From Ruegeria halocynthiae (GTDB lineage Bacteria; Pseudomonadota; Alphaproteobacteria; Rhodobacterales; Rhodobacteraceae): a stretch of DNA of 64,000 nucleotides. Every line of letters starts with the position of its first letter. Position 1 is the stretch's first letter. The position numbers and the translations under genes are program-made. Positions 17,651 through 25,458 of this stretch are shown here, piece after piece. The stretch lies in contig NZ_FNNP01000001.1 in NCBI RefSeq assembly GCF_900106805.1, positions 1,240,001-1,304,000 on the forward strand, given 5' to 3'. Under the pieces are notes generated by a model. That model saw nothing but the letters and a program-made list of their open reading frames with translations. It did no database searches and was not told where the DNA came from.

Positions 17651-18963
17651 GCAATCTGTGCCTCAAGCCGGGGGTACCGCCAACCCAGAGTAAGCCCCCG
17701 CGCGATGTTCAGAACCATCAGCGCCGCCCACAGCCCATGGTTTCCGAAGGTCGGAACCAGAATGAACAAGGTAACCACATAGACGGCAACCGACTGGATC
17801 ATCGCGTTACGCATATCGCGGGTCCAGGTGGCCCCGATGTAGATGCCGTCGAACATCCAGCTTGCCACCCCGACAATTGGAGCCAAGGCAGCCCAGAACA
17901 GAAACTCGCGCGCCGTTATCCGCACATCGGCTGACGTTGACATAAGATCAATCAGCGCGGGCCCTGCCAGATAGAACACCAACCCAAGTCCAATGGCCCC
18001 GCCAACACCCCATTGCGATGCCATTAGTGACGCGCGCCTGACCTGTTGGCGGTCGCGCGCGCCGACTGCGCCACCAACCAGTGCCTCGGCTGAAAAGGCA
18101 AAACCATCCAATGCAAAGGCAGTGATTTCCAGGAACTGCAATAACACCTGATTTGCAGCCAGATTCACGTCGCCCAGATCAGAACCTACAAACAGAAACG
18201 TGGTGAAGGCACCGGTCAGCAGAACCGAGCGCACCATGATATCGCCATTCACCTGCAACATCCGATGTAAACGCTTGGCATCAAAAATGCGCGGCCAGTC
18301 CCGCCATTGTTTACCGCCAAACGCATCACCGCAGAGCCACAGACCCAGCGCGAGGCCTGTCCACTCGGCGATCAGTGTAGCGATGGCCACGCCTTCGACG
18401 CCCCATCCAAGGCCAAGCACGAACCATAAATCCAGTACGATATTCAGTCCGTTCATCCAGATCTGCAGGATGAACACCCCGCGTGTACGCTCGACCGCAA
18501 TCAACCAACCCGTCACCGCGTACAGCGCAATTGTAGCCGGTGCGCCCCAGATGCGAATTTCAAGATAGGCCCGTGTAAGGGATTCGACCTCGGCGCTGGC
18601 GGGTGACAGTGAAAATGCCCCAAGGAACACCCAAACCTGAGTGGCAATAAAAAACAGCCCCGCTGTTCCGCCCAGCAGCAGACCACGCATCAGCAATGCC
18701 CCGGTTTCCGCAGTATCACCCGCGCCCCGCGCTTGTGCCGCAAGCCCTGTGGTGCCCATCCGCAAAAAACCGAAAATCCAATAGATCGACGACAGGATCA
18801 CCGCACCCATGCCTACAGCCCCGATCGGAGCCGCCAGCCCCATCTGGCCGACGACGCCTGTATCCACCGCACCAAGAATCGGCACAGTTGCATTGGACAG
18901 CACGATCGGCAGTGCGATCTTCAATACGCGCCGGTGGGTGATGGGCGTGGTTGCGTCGTCCAC
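17647..18963 (-). CDS. MATE-family efflux transporter (DinF-like)
   Basis: About 438 aa from GTG 18963, which starts 2 bases after the stop of the upstream hotdog gene. A longer frame exists upstream but would run through that gene. Twelve hydrophobic helices in two halves; the first half begins RVLKIALPIVLSNATVPILGAVDTG, typical of MATE exporters, and the second begins about residue 220. MATE proteins export organic cations or drugs using Na+ or H+ gradients; the substrate is unknown. Last gene of a three-gene minus-strand unit with two thioesterase-like genes. Confidence 0.9.
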   Translation of the reverse strand: MDDATTPITHRRVLKIALPIVLSNATVPILGAVDTGVVGQMGLAAPIGAVGMGAVILSSIYWIFGFLRMGTTGLAAQARGAGDTAETGALLMRGLLLGGTAGLFFIATQVWVFLGAFSLSPASAEVESLTRAYLEIRIWGAPATIALYAVTGWLIAVERTRGVFILQIWMNGLNIVLDLWFVLGLGWGVEGVAIATLIAEWTGLALGLWLCGDAFGGKQWRDWPRIFDAKRLHRMLQVNGDIMVRSVLLTGAFTTFLFVGSDLGDVNLAANQVLLQFLEITAFALDGFAFSAEALVGGAVGARDRQQVRRASLMASQWGVGGAIGLGLVFYLAGPALIDLMSTSADVRITAREFLFWAALAPIVGVASWMFDGIYIGATWTRDMRNAMIQSVAVYVVTLFILVPTFGNHGLWAALMVLNIARGLTLGWRYPRLEAQIA

Positions 18964-18965
18964 GT

Positions 18966-19481
18966 TTAGGCTTTCGTCGAAGGCTGCGGCATCAGGAAAT
19001 GTCCTGTTCCTTGCGCAAAAAGCTTGGCGTGGTTGTCCTGCCATGCCTCGACTCGGACAGAAGCATAACGCCGACCCGACCGGTTGATGAACGCGCGCGC
19101 ATAGGCGTCACGTGGGAGACCGGACCGCAAGTAATCAACTGTGAAATCGATAGTTTTGGGAAAGCGGATATGCTCATCGCTTAAGATATCTTCTGCCCCG
19201 ATCTCACCGCTTTCGATCCTTGGGAACATGTGCTCCCAGCTTAGCGTGATAACAGCAGTCACTTCGAGGAAAGCCGCCGTCACCCCGCCATGTATGGCAG
19301 GCAGGAATGGATTTCCGATGAGTTTGTCGTCAAAATTCAGCACACCGGTCAGTTCATCTCCGCGCCGATCAAATGAAATATTGAGGAAGCGGATATAGGG
19401 CACGCCTTCGACAAGCGCATTTAGCGCTGCGTCACGGCGTTGTTTGACCACCTGCATCGGTTCGGGACGAGGCCGCACCAT
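18966..19481 (-). CDS. PaaI-like hotdog thioesterase
   Basis: About 171 aa from ATG 19481, one base after the upstream stop. The hotdog pattern LPAIHGGVTAAFLEVTAVI (about residues 60-80) and DFTVDYLRSGLPRDAYARAF match the PaaI/YbgC-like acyl-CoA thioesterase fold. The usual catalytic Asp or Glu after HGG is present as a Glu (AAFLEV). Likely hydrolyses an acyl- or aryl-CoA. It shares only the fold pattern with its neighbour, so the two may form a heteromer or act on different substrates. Confidence 0.85.
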   Translation of the reverse strand: MVRPRPEPMQVVKQRRDAALNALVEGVPYIRFLNISFDRRGDELTGVLNFDDKLIGNPFLPAIHGGVTAAFLEVTAVITLSWEHMFPRIESGEIGAEDILSDEHIRFPKTIDFTVDYLRSGLPRDAYARAFINRSGRRYASVRVEAWQDNHAKLFAQGTGHFLMPQPSTKA

Positions 19482-19482
19482 G

Positions 19483-19902
19483 TCAGCTTCCCTCCACGGT
19501 GAATGCGCCCGACGCGGTTGCAACGGGTCGATCACTATCGTCATCCGTCGCCGTCGCACGAACGAAGGCCACGTTACGCGTTATGTGATAGCAGGTCGCG
19601 CGGGTTCGGATGCTTTGCCCAGGCGTAGCAGCCCGCATATAATCGATGCGGAGATCGATGGTCGCCGTTCCGCCAGGCGCCGACGGGTGGCTCATCACTG
19701 CAGCACCACAGCATGTATCCAGCATGGCTGAAACCGCACCGCCATGGATCACCCCGGTTCTGGGATCACCAATCAGCTGTTCGTTATACGGCATGGAAAT
19801 TTCAGCCTCGCCCTCGCCGATATGCGTCAGATCAAGCCCCAGCGCCTTGGCGTGCGGGATCGCCTCGATGAATTGCCGTGCTAATACTGTCTTATCGACC
19901 AT
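19483..19902 (-). CDS. PaaI-like hotdog thioesterase
   Basis: 139 aa with the classic motif TGVIHGGAVSAMLDTCCGAAV (about 49-69), where HGG and the following Asp (MLD) are the usual active-site elements, then IDLRIDYMRAATPGQ. A predicted acyl-CoA thioesterase. First gene of the minus-strand unit with a second hotdog protein and the MATE exporter. Its promoter region (19903-20019) is shared divergently with the first MerR gene. Confidence 0.88.
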   Translation of the reverse strand: MVDKTVLARQFIEAIPHAKALGLDLTHIGEGEAEISMPYNEQLIGDPRTGVIHGGAVSAMLDTCCGAAVMSHPSAPGGTATIDLRIDYMRAATPGQSIRTRATCYHITRNVAFVRATATDDDSDRPVATASGAFTVEGS

Positions 19903-20019
19903 GGGGTTGGGTCCTGTCTTCTTGCCTGACCCTTTATTGGCCTGCGTTTACGCCAAGGGCAAGCCCGGCTGTTGCGCTTGCCGTCACGACGCCCTAGGTT
20001 GCAGCCAAGGAGACCCCGA

Positions 20020-20388
20020 ATGTCCGACAACCGTTTGTCATTCAAAGAGATGTGCGCCGAGTTCGACGTAACTCCGCGCACGCTGCGCTATTACGAATAT
20101 ATAGAATTGCTGCAACCCGACCGCGAGGGCCGATCGCGGTTTTACGGGCCTCGTGAATGCGCTCGGATGAAGCTGATCCTGCGTGGTCGCAAGTTCGGAT
20201 TTCCGCTGGAAGAGATTCGCCAGTGGCTTTTGATCTACGAGGATCAGGGTGATCAGGCGCAGATGGCGACCTTCATCGAGATGGCCGATCGCCAGATGGA
20301 AGAGTTGCGCCAGCAGCGTTCACAGCTGGATGAGGCGATGGATGCGCTTCAACAATTGCGAGATCAAACGGTCAAACTGTTGAAGTAA
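20020..20388 (+). CDS. MerR-family transcriptional regulator
   Basis: 122 aa from ATG 20020, with AAGGAG at 20007-20012. N-terminal winged helix: SFKEMCAEFDVTPRTLRYYEYIELLQPDREG, then a KLILRGRKFGFPLEEIRQWL helix and a C-terminal coiled coil (MADRQMEELRQQRSQLDEAM) for dimerisation. There is no Cys-rich effector loop, so it is not a metal sensor; the short effector region is like that of MerR members controlling acyl-CoA metabolism. Closely similar to the next MerR gene, suggesting tandem duplication. Confidence 0.9.
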   Translation: MSDNRLSFKEMCAEFDVTPRTLRYYEYIELLQPDREGRSRFYGPRECARMKLILRGRKFGFPLEEIRQWLLIYEDQGDQAQMATFIEMADRQMEELRQQRSQLDEAMDALQQLRDQTVKLLK

Positions 20389-20426
20389 ACACCCTTCCCT
20401 TACGGCAAGATAATTGCCGCAACCAT

Positions 20427-20492
20427 CGTTTACGCGACCGGATGTTACGTCAACTTATTTGTGACGCAGCGTCCGCATTACGTAAACGTCAC
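20427..20492 (+). promoter_or_regulatory. ACGT-type palindromic operator(s) upstream of the second MerR gene
   Basis: The 174-base gap before the second MerR gene holds related elements: CGTTTACGCG (20427-20436), TGTTACGTCAAC (20443-20454) and ATTACGTAAACGTCAC (20477-20492). The last has the ACGT-spacer-ACGT form I recall for LiuR-type MerR regulators of branched-chain and fatty acyl-CoA catabolism. A single CGTTTACG element also lies near 19943 in the divergent promoter before the first MerR gene. That these are binding sites is inference. Confidence 0.45.
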
Positions 20493-20562
20493 TTGTGTGT
20501 TGTAAAACATCTATCGACTGCGCAACTCAGCTTGCATGACGCCAGTGATGAGAGTTTGAACC

Positions 20563-20964
20563 ATGACCGAAGATCTGCTGACCATCCGTGAAATGTGCGA
20601 GACCTATGATGTCACGCCCCGCACCTTGCGGTTTTATGAGGCCAAAGAGCTTCTGTTTCCGATCCGTGACGGCCAAAAGCGGTTGTTCACAAAACGGGAC
20701 CGCGCGCGCCTGAAACTGATCCTGCGCGGCAAGCGCTTTGGCTTCAGTCTTGAAGAAATCCGCCAGCTTCTGGATTTGTACCATGTGGGCGACCAGCAAG
20801 TGACCCAGATGTCGCGCACCTATGAAATCGCGTGCGAGCGTCTGGCCGACATGGAATCGCGCCGCGAAGAGCTGACACAGGCAATCGACGAGTTGAAAGA
20901 GCAGTTGCGCTGGGGCGAGAAGGTCATCGCCTCGATAAAACAGGAAAAGAAGGCGGCTGAATAA
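20563..20964 (+). CDS. MerR-family regulator of the beta-oxidation operon
   Basis: 133 aa. Winged helix LTIREMCETYDVTPRTLRFYEAKELLFP, then RLKLILRGKRFGFSLEEIRQLLDLY and a coiled coil MESRREELTQAIDELKEQL. Very like the MerR protein encoded 175 bases upstream. It lies 42 bases before the acyl-CoA dehydrogenase gene on the same strand and downstream of ACGT-type palindromes, so it probably autoregulates and controls the fatty-acid genes that follow (inference). No Cys pair for metal sensing. Confidence 0.9.
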   Translation: MTEDLLTIREMCETYDVTPRTLRFYEAKELLFPIRDGQKRLFTKRDRARLKLILRGKRFGFSLEEIRQLLDLYHVGDQQVTQMSRTYEIACERLADMESRREELTQAIDELKEQLRWGEKVIASIKQEKKAAE

Positions 20965-21006
20965 CCTCGCCGACCCTTCCGGACATATGAAATAAGGGAG
21001 CTTCAC

Positions 21007-22788
21007 ATGCCCGTCTACAACGCGCCAACCAAAGACACGCAGTTCATCCTGCACAACGTTCTGAAAGTCTCGGAATCGGACATCCCCGGCTATGATGAAT
21101 TGGAATCCGAATTCACCGGCGCGGTTCTGGAAGAAGCCAGCAAGGTTGCCACCAACGTGTTGCACCCTCTGAATGTGGTCGGTGACACCGAAGGGTGTCG
21201 GTTAGAGAACGGCATTGTGTATACGCCAACAGGCTTCAAAGACGCCTTCGAGCAGATGAAAGAAGGTGGCTGGACCGGGTTGGACATGCCCGAAGAGTAT
21301 GGCGGCCAGAACATGCCCTATGTGATGGGCACAGCCGTGGGCGAGGTGTTCTCGGGTGCGAACCAGGCGTTCGTCATGTATCAGGGCCTGACCCATGGAG
21401 CGGCCTCGGCCATTCTGGCACATGGAACTGAAGAGCAGAAGAACAAGTACCTGCCCAACATGGTCAGCTGTGAATGGACCGGCACCATGAACCTGACCGA
21501 ACCGCACTGCGGCACCGATCTGGGCCTGATGCGCACCAAGGCAGAACCGCAAGGCGACGGCAGCTACAAGATTTCCGGCCAGAAGATCTTTATCTCGGCT
21601 GGCGATCACGACATGGCTGACAACATCATCCATCTGGTATTGGCCAAGATCCCCGGCGGCCCCGAGGGCATCAAGGGCGTATCGCTGTTCATCGTTCCAA
21701 AGTTCATCGTCAACGACGACGGCACGCCGGGCGAACGCAATGGCGTCTCAGTCGGCAAGATCGAAGAGAAAATGGGCATCCACGGCAACTCGACCTGCGT
21801 CATGAACTATGACGAAGCTACCGGTTGGTTGCTGGGCGAGGAACACAAAGGCATGCGCGCCATGTTCACCATGATGAACGAAGCGCGTTTGGGTGTTGGT
21901 ATGCAAGGCCTGTCGCAGGCCGAGGCTGCGTACCAGAATGCCGTTGAATACGCCAAGGATCGCCTGCAGGGTCGCGATGTGACTGGTGTGAAAAATCCGG
22001 ACGGCCCGGCCGATCCCCTGATCGTTCACCCCGACATCCGCCGCAACCTGATGGATCAGAAAAGCTTTACCGAAGGTGCGCGCGCGTTCATCCTGTGGGG
22101 CGCGACCATGATCGACAAGGCGCACCGTTCTGATGACAAGGACGCGGACGGGCTGATCTCGCTGCTGACCCCGGTTATCAAAGGCTTCCTGACGGACGAA
22201 GGTTACGACATGACCGTTCAGGCACAGCAGGTCTATGGCGGTCACGGCTACATCGAAGAATGGGGTATGTCACAATACACCCGAGATGCCCGCATCGCGA
22301 TGATCTACGAAGGCGCAAACGGTGTTCAGGCACTGGATTTGGTGGGTCGTAAGCTGGCACAGGATGGCGGCAAGCACGTCATGGCGTTCTTCGATATGGT
22401 CAAATCATTCTGCAAGGAAAACGCAGGTCAGAATGAAGCTTTTGACAAAGCTTTCATTGAACCGCTGAAAGCTGCATCCAAGGATCTGCAAGCCGCCGGT
22501 ATGTACTTCATGCAGGAAGGTATGAAGAACCCGAACAACGCACTGTCCGGTTCGTATGACTTCATGCACTTGTTCGGCCATGTCTGCCTGGGCCTGATGT
22601 GGGCGCAGATGGCAAAAGCCGCACAAGACGCACTGGACGGCGGCGCCTCGGACAAAGAGTTCTACGAGACCAAGATCAACACTGGTCGGTTCTACATGGC
22701 CCGCCGACTGCCCGCGACCGCGATGCATCTGGCACGTATTCAAACCGGAGCGGACACAGTAATGGCACTGGACGCTGCGAGCTTCTGA
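21007..22788 (+). CDS. Acyl-CoA dehydrogenase, long form with C-terminal extension (FadE/DmdC-like)
   Basis: 593 aa flavoenzyme making the alpha,beta double bond in acyl-CoA. Signature blocks: [13 protein letters not shown] (about 159-171) and [23 protein letters not shown] (about 406-428). Beyond the normal roughly 400-residue core there is a helical C-terminal domain, as in the DmdC (methylmercaptopropionyl-CoA dehydrogenase) and long-chain families. I cannot tell DMSP-derived from fatty acyl substrates by sequence alone; the thiolase and FadJ downstream favour beta-oxidation. It has a GGGAG Shine-Dalgarno and a spacing of 42 bases from the MerR gene. Confidence 0.92.
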   Translation: MPVYNAPTKDTQFILHNVLKVSESDIPGYDELESEFTGAVLEEASKVATNVLHPLNVVGDTEGCRLENGIVYTPTGFKDAFEQMKEGGWTGLDMPEEYGGQNMPYVMGTAVGEVFSGANQAFVMYQGLTHGAASAILAHGTEEQKNKYLPNMVSCEWTGTMNLTEPHCGTDLGLMRTKAEPQGDGSYKISGQKIFISAGDHDMADNIIHLVLAKIPGGPEGIKGVSLFIVPKFIVNDDGTPGERNGVSVGKIEEKMGIHGNSTCVMNYDEATGWLLGEEHKGMRAMFTMMNEARLGVGMQGLSQAEAAYQNAVEYAKDRLQGRDVTGVKNPDGPADPLIVHPDIRRNLMDQKSFTEGARAFILWGATMIDKAHRSDDKDADGLISLLTPVIKGFLTDEGYDMTVQAQQVYGGHGYIEEWGMSQYTRDARIAMIYEGANGVQALDLVGRKLAQDGGKHVMAFFDMVKSFCKENAGQNEAFDKAFIEPLKAASKDLQAAGMYFMQEGMKNPNNALSGSYDFMHLFGHVCLGLMWAQMAKAAQDALDGGASDKEFYETKINTGRFYMARRLPATAMHLARIQTGADTVMALDAASF

Positions 22789-22841
22789 TCTCAGTGTGGG
22801 TTCGGGCGTCATAACCCGGGCCCACCCACGGAGGAGACAAG

Positions 22842-23054
22842 ATGCCAAAACGATTTCGCCTGACCCGCCGATTTCCCGTCGCCATGACCGAAGATGGCTA
22901 TCGCAAACTCCGCGGTTTCGCGCGAGAGGCGGGATTGGATGAAGGTGAGGCTCTCTCGTTTCTGTTCGAGAATTTCAACAGCGTGATCGACGAGGAAAAC
23001 CTGACGCATAGGCTACGCATATTTAATTCAGAGCTGGATGCGAGAAAGCGCTAA
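22842..23054 (+). CDS. Conserved small basic protein of unknown function
   Basis: 70 aa behind a strong GGAGGAG-like site (22831-22835). It begins PKRFRLTRRFP, then a helical region (YRKLRGFAREAGLDEGEALSFLFENF) with a helix-turn-helix or ribbon-helix-like look and a charged end. I do not recognise a family. Its place between the acyl-CoA dehydrogenase and the GST in one orientation suggests it is part of the operon. The strong ribosome site and clean coding frame support a real gene. Confidence 0.65.
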   Translation: MPKRFRLTRRFPVAMTEDGYRKLRGFAREAGLDEGEALSFLFENFNSVIDEENLTHRLRIFNSELDARKR

Positions 23055-23107
23055 CTGCGCGCAAATCATCGCTGGGACATTCAATACGCCTTGGGAGGGG
23101 CGCGCAC

Positions 23108-23746
23108 ATGACCATTCAACTGCACTGCTTCGGAGAAAGTGGAAACAGCTACAAAGCCGCTCTTGCCTTAGAAATGTCTGGTCTGGACTGGGAGCCGGTC
23201 CATGTCGATTTCTTCGGTGGCGCGACGCGCACGCCTGAATACCGCGCTGAAGTGAACGAGATGGGTGAAGCTCCGGTTATGGTAGACGGTGATTTCCGCA
23301 CCAGTCAGTCCGGTGCTATTCAGGCTTATGTGACCGAAAAGTCCGGAAAGTTCGGCGGCAAGGATCGTGATGAGAATTACGAGATTTTCAGATGGGTTCT
23401 GTGGGACAACCACAAGCTAAGTTCGATGGCCGGGCTAACCCGTTTCCTGATCAATTTTCTGCCCGAGAAGCACCGCAACCCGGATGTGATCGCGTTCAAT
23501 CAGGGTCGGCTCAAGGCCGCATATCAGACGCTGAACGCCCATCTTGAGGGCCGCGATTGGATCGTTGGCGACGGCATGACCAACGCCGATATCAGCTGCT
23601 GCGGCTACCTCTATTATCCCGAACCTTTCGGCTTTGATCGTGCTGACTGGCCCAACATTGACACCTGGCTGACGCGCCTCAGCGAACAGCCCGGCTGGAA
23701 ACACCCCTATGACCTGATGCCCGGCAACCCGTCGGATCGAGCTTAA
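23108..23746 (+). CDS. Glutathione S-transferase family protein
   Basis: 212 aa. The N-terminal thioredoxin fold has LHCFGESGNSYKAALALEMSG, with a Ser or Tyr at the usual glutathione-activating position, NEMGEAPVMVDGDFRTSQSGAI (the cis-Pro and the QS glutathione contacts), and a helical C-terminal domain with MTNADISCCGYLYY matching the N-capping box of GSTs. Cytosolic. It sits within the beta-oxidation cluster, 12 bases before the thiolase gene, so it may detoxify or isomerise an intermediate; the substrate is unknown. Confidence 0.88.
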   Translation: MTIQLHCFGESGNSYKAALALEMSGLDWEPVHVDFFGGATRTPEYRAEVNEMGEAPVMVDGDFRTSQSGAIQAYVTEKSGKFGGKDRDENYEIFRWVLWDNHKLSSMAGLTRFLINFLPEKHRNPDVIAFNQGRLKAAYQTLNAHLEGRDWIVGDGMTNADISCCGYLYYPEPFGFDRADWPNIDTWLTRLSEQPGWKHPYDLMPGNPSDRA

Positions 23747-23758
23747 GGAGAAAACCCC

Positions 23759-24970
23759 ATGACCGAAGCCTATATCTATGACGCCCTGCGCACCCCGCGC
23801 GGCAAGGGCCGCAAGGATGGCAGCCTGCACGAGGTAACCTCGGTGCGCCTGTCCGCCCTGACCCTGAACGCGATGAAAGAGCGCAACAACCTGGAAGGTC
23901 ACGCCGTCGAGGACGTGATCTGGGGCAACGTCACGCAAGTGATGGAGCAAGGCGGCTGTCTCGCGCGCTCGGCCGTTCTGGCCTCGGATCTCGATCAGTC
24001 GATCCCAGGTTTGGCGATCAACCGGTTCTGTGCCTCGGGCATGGAGGCCGTGAACCTCGCCGCGAACCAGGTGAAGGGTGGCGCAGGCGAAGCTTACATC
24101 GCTGGAGGTGTCGAGATGATGGGCCGCGTTGCCATGGGCAGCGACGGTGCGGCGATCGCGGTTGATCCGACTCTGGCGATGGACACTTATTTTGTGCCGC
24201 AGGGTATCTCGGCCGACATCATAGCGACCGAGTATGGCTTTAGTCGCGATGATGCCGACGCGCTGGCGGTAGAATCGCAGAAACGGGCTGCGGCGGCTTG
24301 GGAAGACAACCGGTTCGAGAAATCAGTCATCACCATCAAGGATCAGAACGGCCTGACCATTCTGGATCGCGATGAGTACATGCGCCCGGGCACCGACATG
24401 CAGTCGCTTGGCGCGCTGAATCCCGCCTTCCAGATGATGGGCGAGCAGATGCCGGGCTTCGACAAGGTGGCGATGATAAAGTACCCGCATCTTGAGCGGA
24501 TCAACCACATCCACCATGCGGGCAACAGCTCGGGCATCGTGGATGGAGCTGCTGCGGTATTGATCGGGAACAAGGAATTCGGTGAGAAATACGGTCTGAA
24601 GCCCCGCGCCCGCATCAAAGCGAGCGCAAAGATTGGCACCGATCCGACGATCATGCTGACCGGCCCGGTGCCGGTGACCGAGAAAATTCTCGCCGACAAC
24701 GGCATGAAGATCAGCGATCTGGACCTGTTCGAGGTGAACGAAGCCTTCGCCTCGGTTGTATTGCGGTTCCAGCAGGCGTTCGACGTCGATCCTGCGTTGG
24801 TCAACGTCAATGGCGGTTCGATCGCGATGGGCCATCCGCTGGGTGCGACCGGTGCGATGATCATTGGTACCCTTCTGGATGAGCTGGAGCGTCAGGACAA
24901 AGAAACCGGTCTGGCCACCCTCTGCATCGCGTCCGGCATGGGTGCGGCGACAATTATCGAGCGTGTTTGA
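23759..24970 (+). CDS. Acetyl-CoA C-acyltransferase (thiolase)
   Basis: 403 aa. Cleaves 3-ketoacyl-CoA with CoA in the last step of beta-oxidation. Active residues are visible: nucleophile Cys in INRFCASGMEAVNLA (about residue 90), EVNEAFASV, His in NGGSIAMGHPLGATGA (about 359) and the second Cys in LCIASGMGAA (about 388). Ribosome site AAGGAG. The stop overlaps the cupin ATG by one base. Confidence 0.95.
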   Translation: MTEAYIYDALRTPRGKGRKDGSLHEVTSVRLSALTLNAMKERNNLEGHAVEDVIWGNVTQVMEQGGCLARSAVLASDLDQSIPGLAINRFCASGMEAVNLAANQVKGGAGEAYIAGGVEMMGRVAMGSDGAAIAVDPTLAMDTYFVPQGISADIIATEYGFSRDDADALAVESQKRAAAAWEDNRFEKSVITIKDQNGLTILDRDEYMRPGTDMQSLGALNPAFQMMGEQMPGFDKVAMIKYPHLERINHIHHAGNSSGIVDGAAAVLIGNKEFGEKYGLKPRARIKASAKIGTDPTIMLTGPVPVTEKILADNGMKISDLDLFEVNEAFASVVLRFQQAFDVDPALVNVNGGSIAMGHPLGATGAMIIGTLLDELERQDKETGLATLCIASGMGAATIIERV

Positions 24971-25458
24971 TGCCTAAAATTGATCTTTCCAAGATTCCGT
25001 TTCGGAACGGTTCGGGTTATCCCGGCAAACTGGCGAAAGCAGGTGACGACCGTTACGTCCAACCGTTGGGCGATGCGAACGGCCTGACCCAAATTGGCGT
25101 CAACATTGTGCGGCTCGAACCCAACGGTCTGTCCTCGCTGCGCCACTACCACATGGAGCAGGACGAATTCGCAATCATGCTTAGTGGCACCTGCACGCTG
25201 ATCGATGACGATGGCGAACACGAAATGCAGCCCGGCGATTGCGCCGCCTGGCCTGCGGGTGACACCAATGGCCACCACCTTGTGAACAAGACCGATGCGC
25301 CTGCGACCTTTCTGGTGGTGGGCACGCGGACCCCGACCGAGACCGGCTATTACAGCGACTTAGACATGATGGTGAAGTTTGACCCCGACGGTTTCGCTTT
25401 CACCCGCAAGGATGGCAGCCCGCTGACGGCTGACCAGATTGGAGATGACAATGACTGA
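24970..25458 (+). CDS. Single-domain cupin protein
   Basis: 162 aa. Both cupin motifs are complete: RHYHMEQDEFAIMLSG (two His and a Glu as metal ligands) and PGDCAAWPAGDTNGHHLVN (third His). An N-terminal strand precedes the barrel. Enzyme or sensor function cannot be assigned. Overlaps with both neighbours (1 base with thiolase, 8 with fadJ) tie it to the fatty-acid operon, which is an unusual place for such a protein. Confidence 0.85.
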   Translation: MPKIDLSKIPFRNGSGYPGKLAKAGDDRYVQPLGDANGLTQIGVNIVRLEPNGLSSLRHYHMEQDEFAIMLSGTCTLIDDDGEHEMQPGDCAAWPAGDTNGHHLVNKTDAPATFLVVGTRTPTETGYYSDLDMMVKFDPDGFAFTRKDGSPLTADQIGDDND

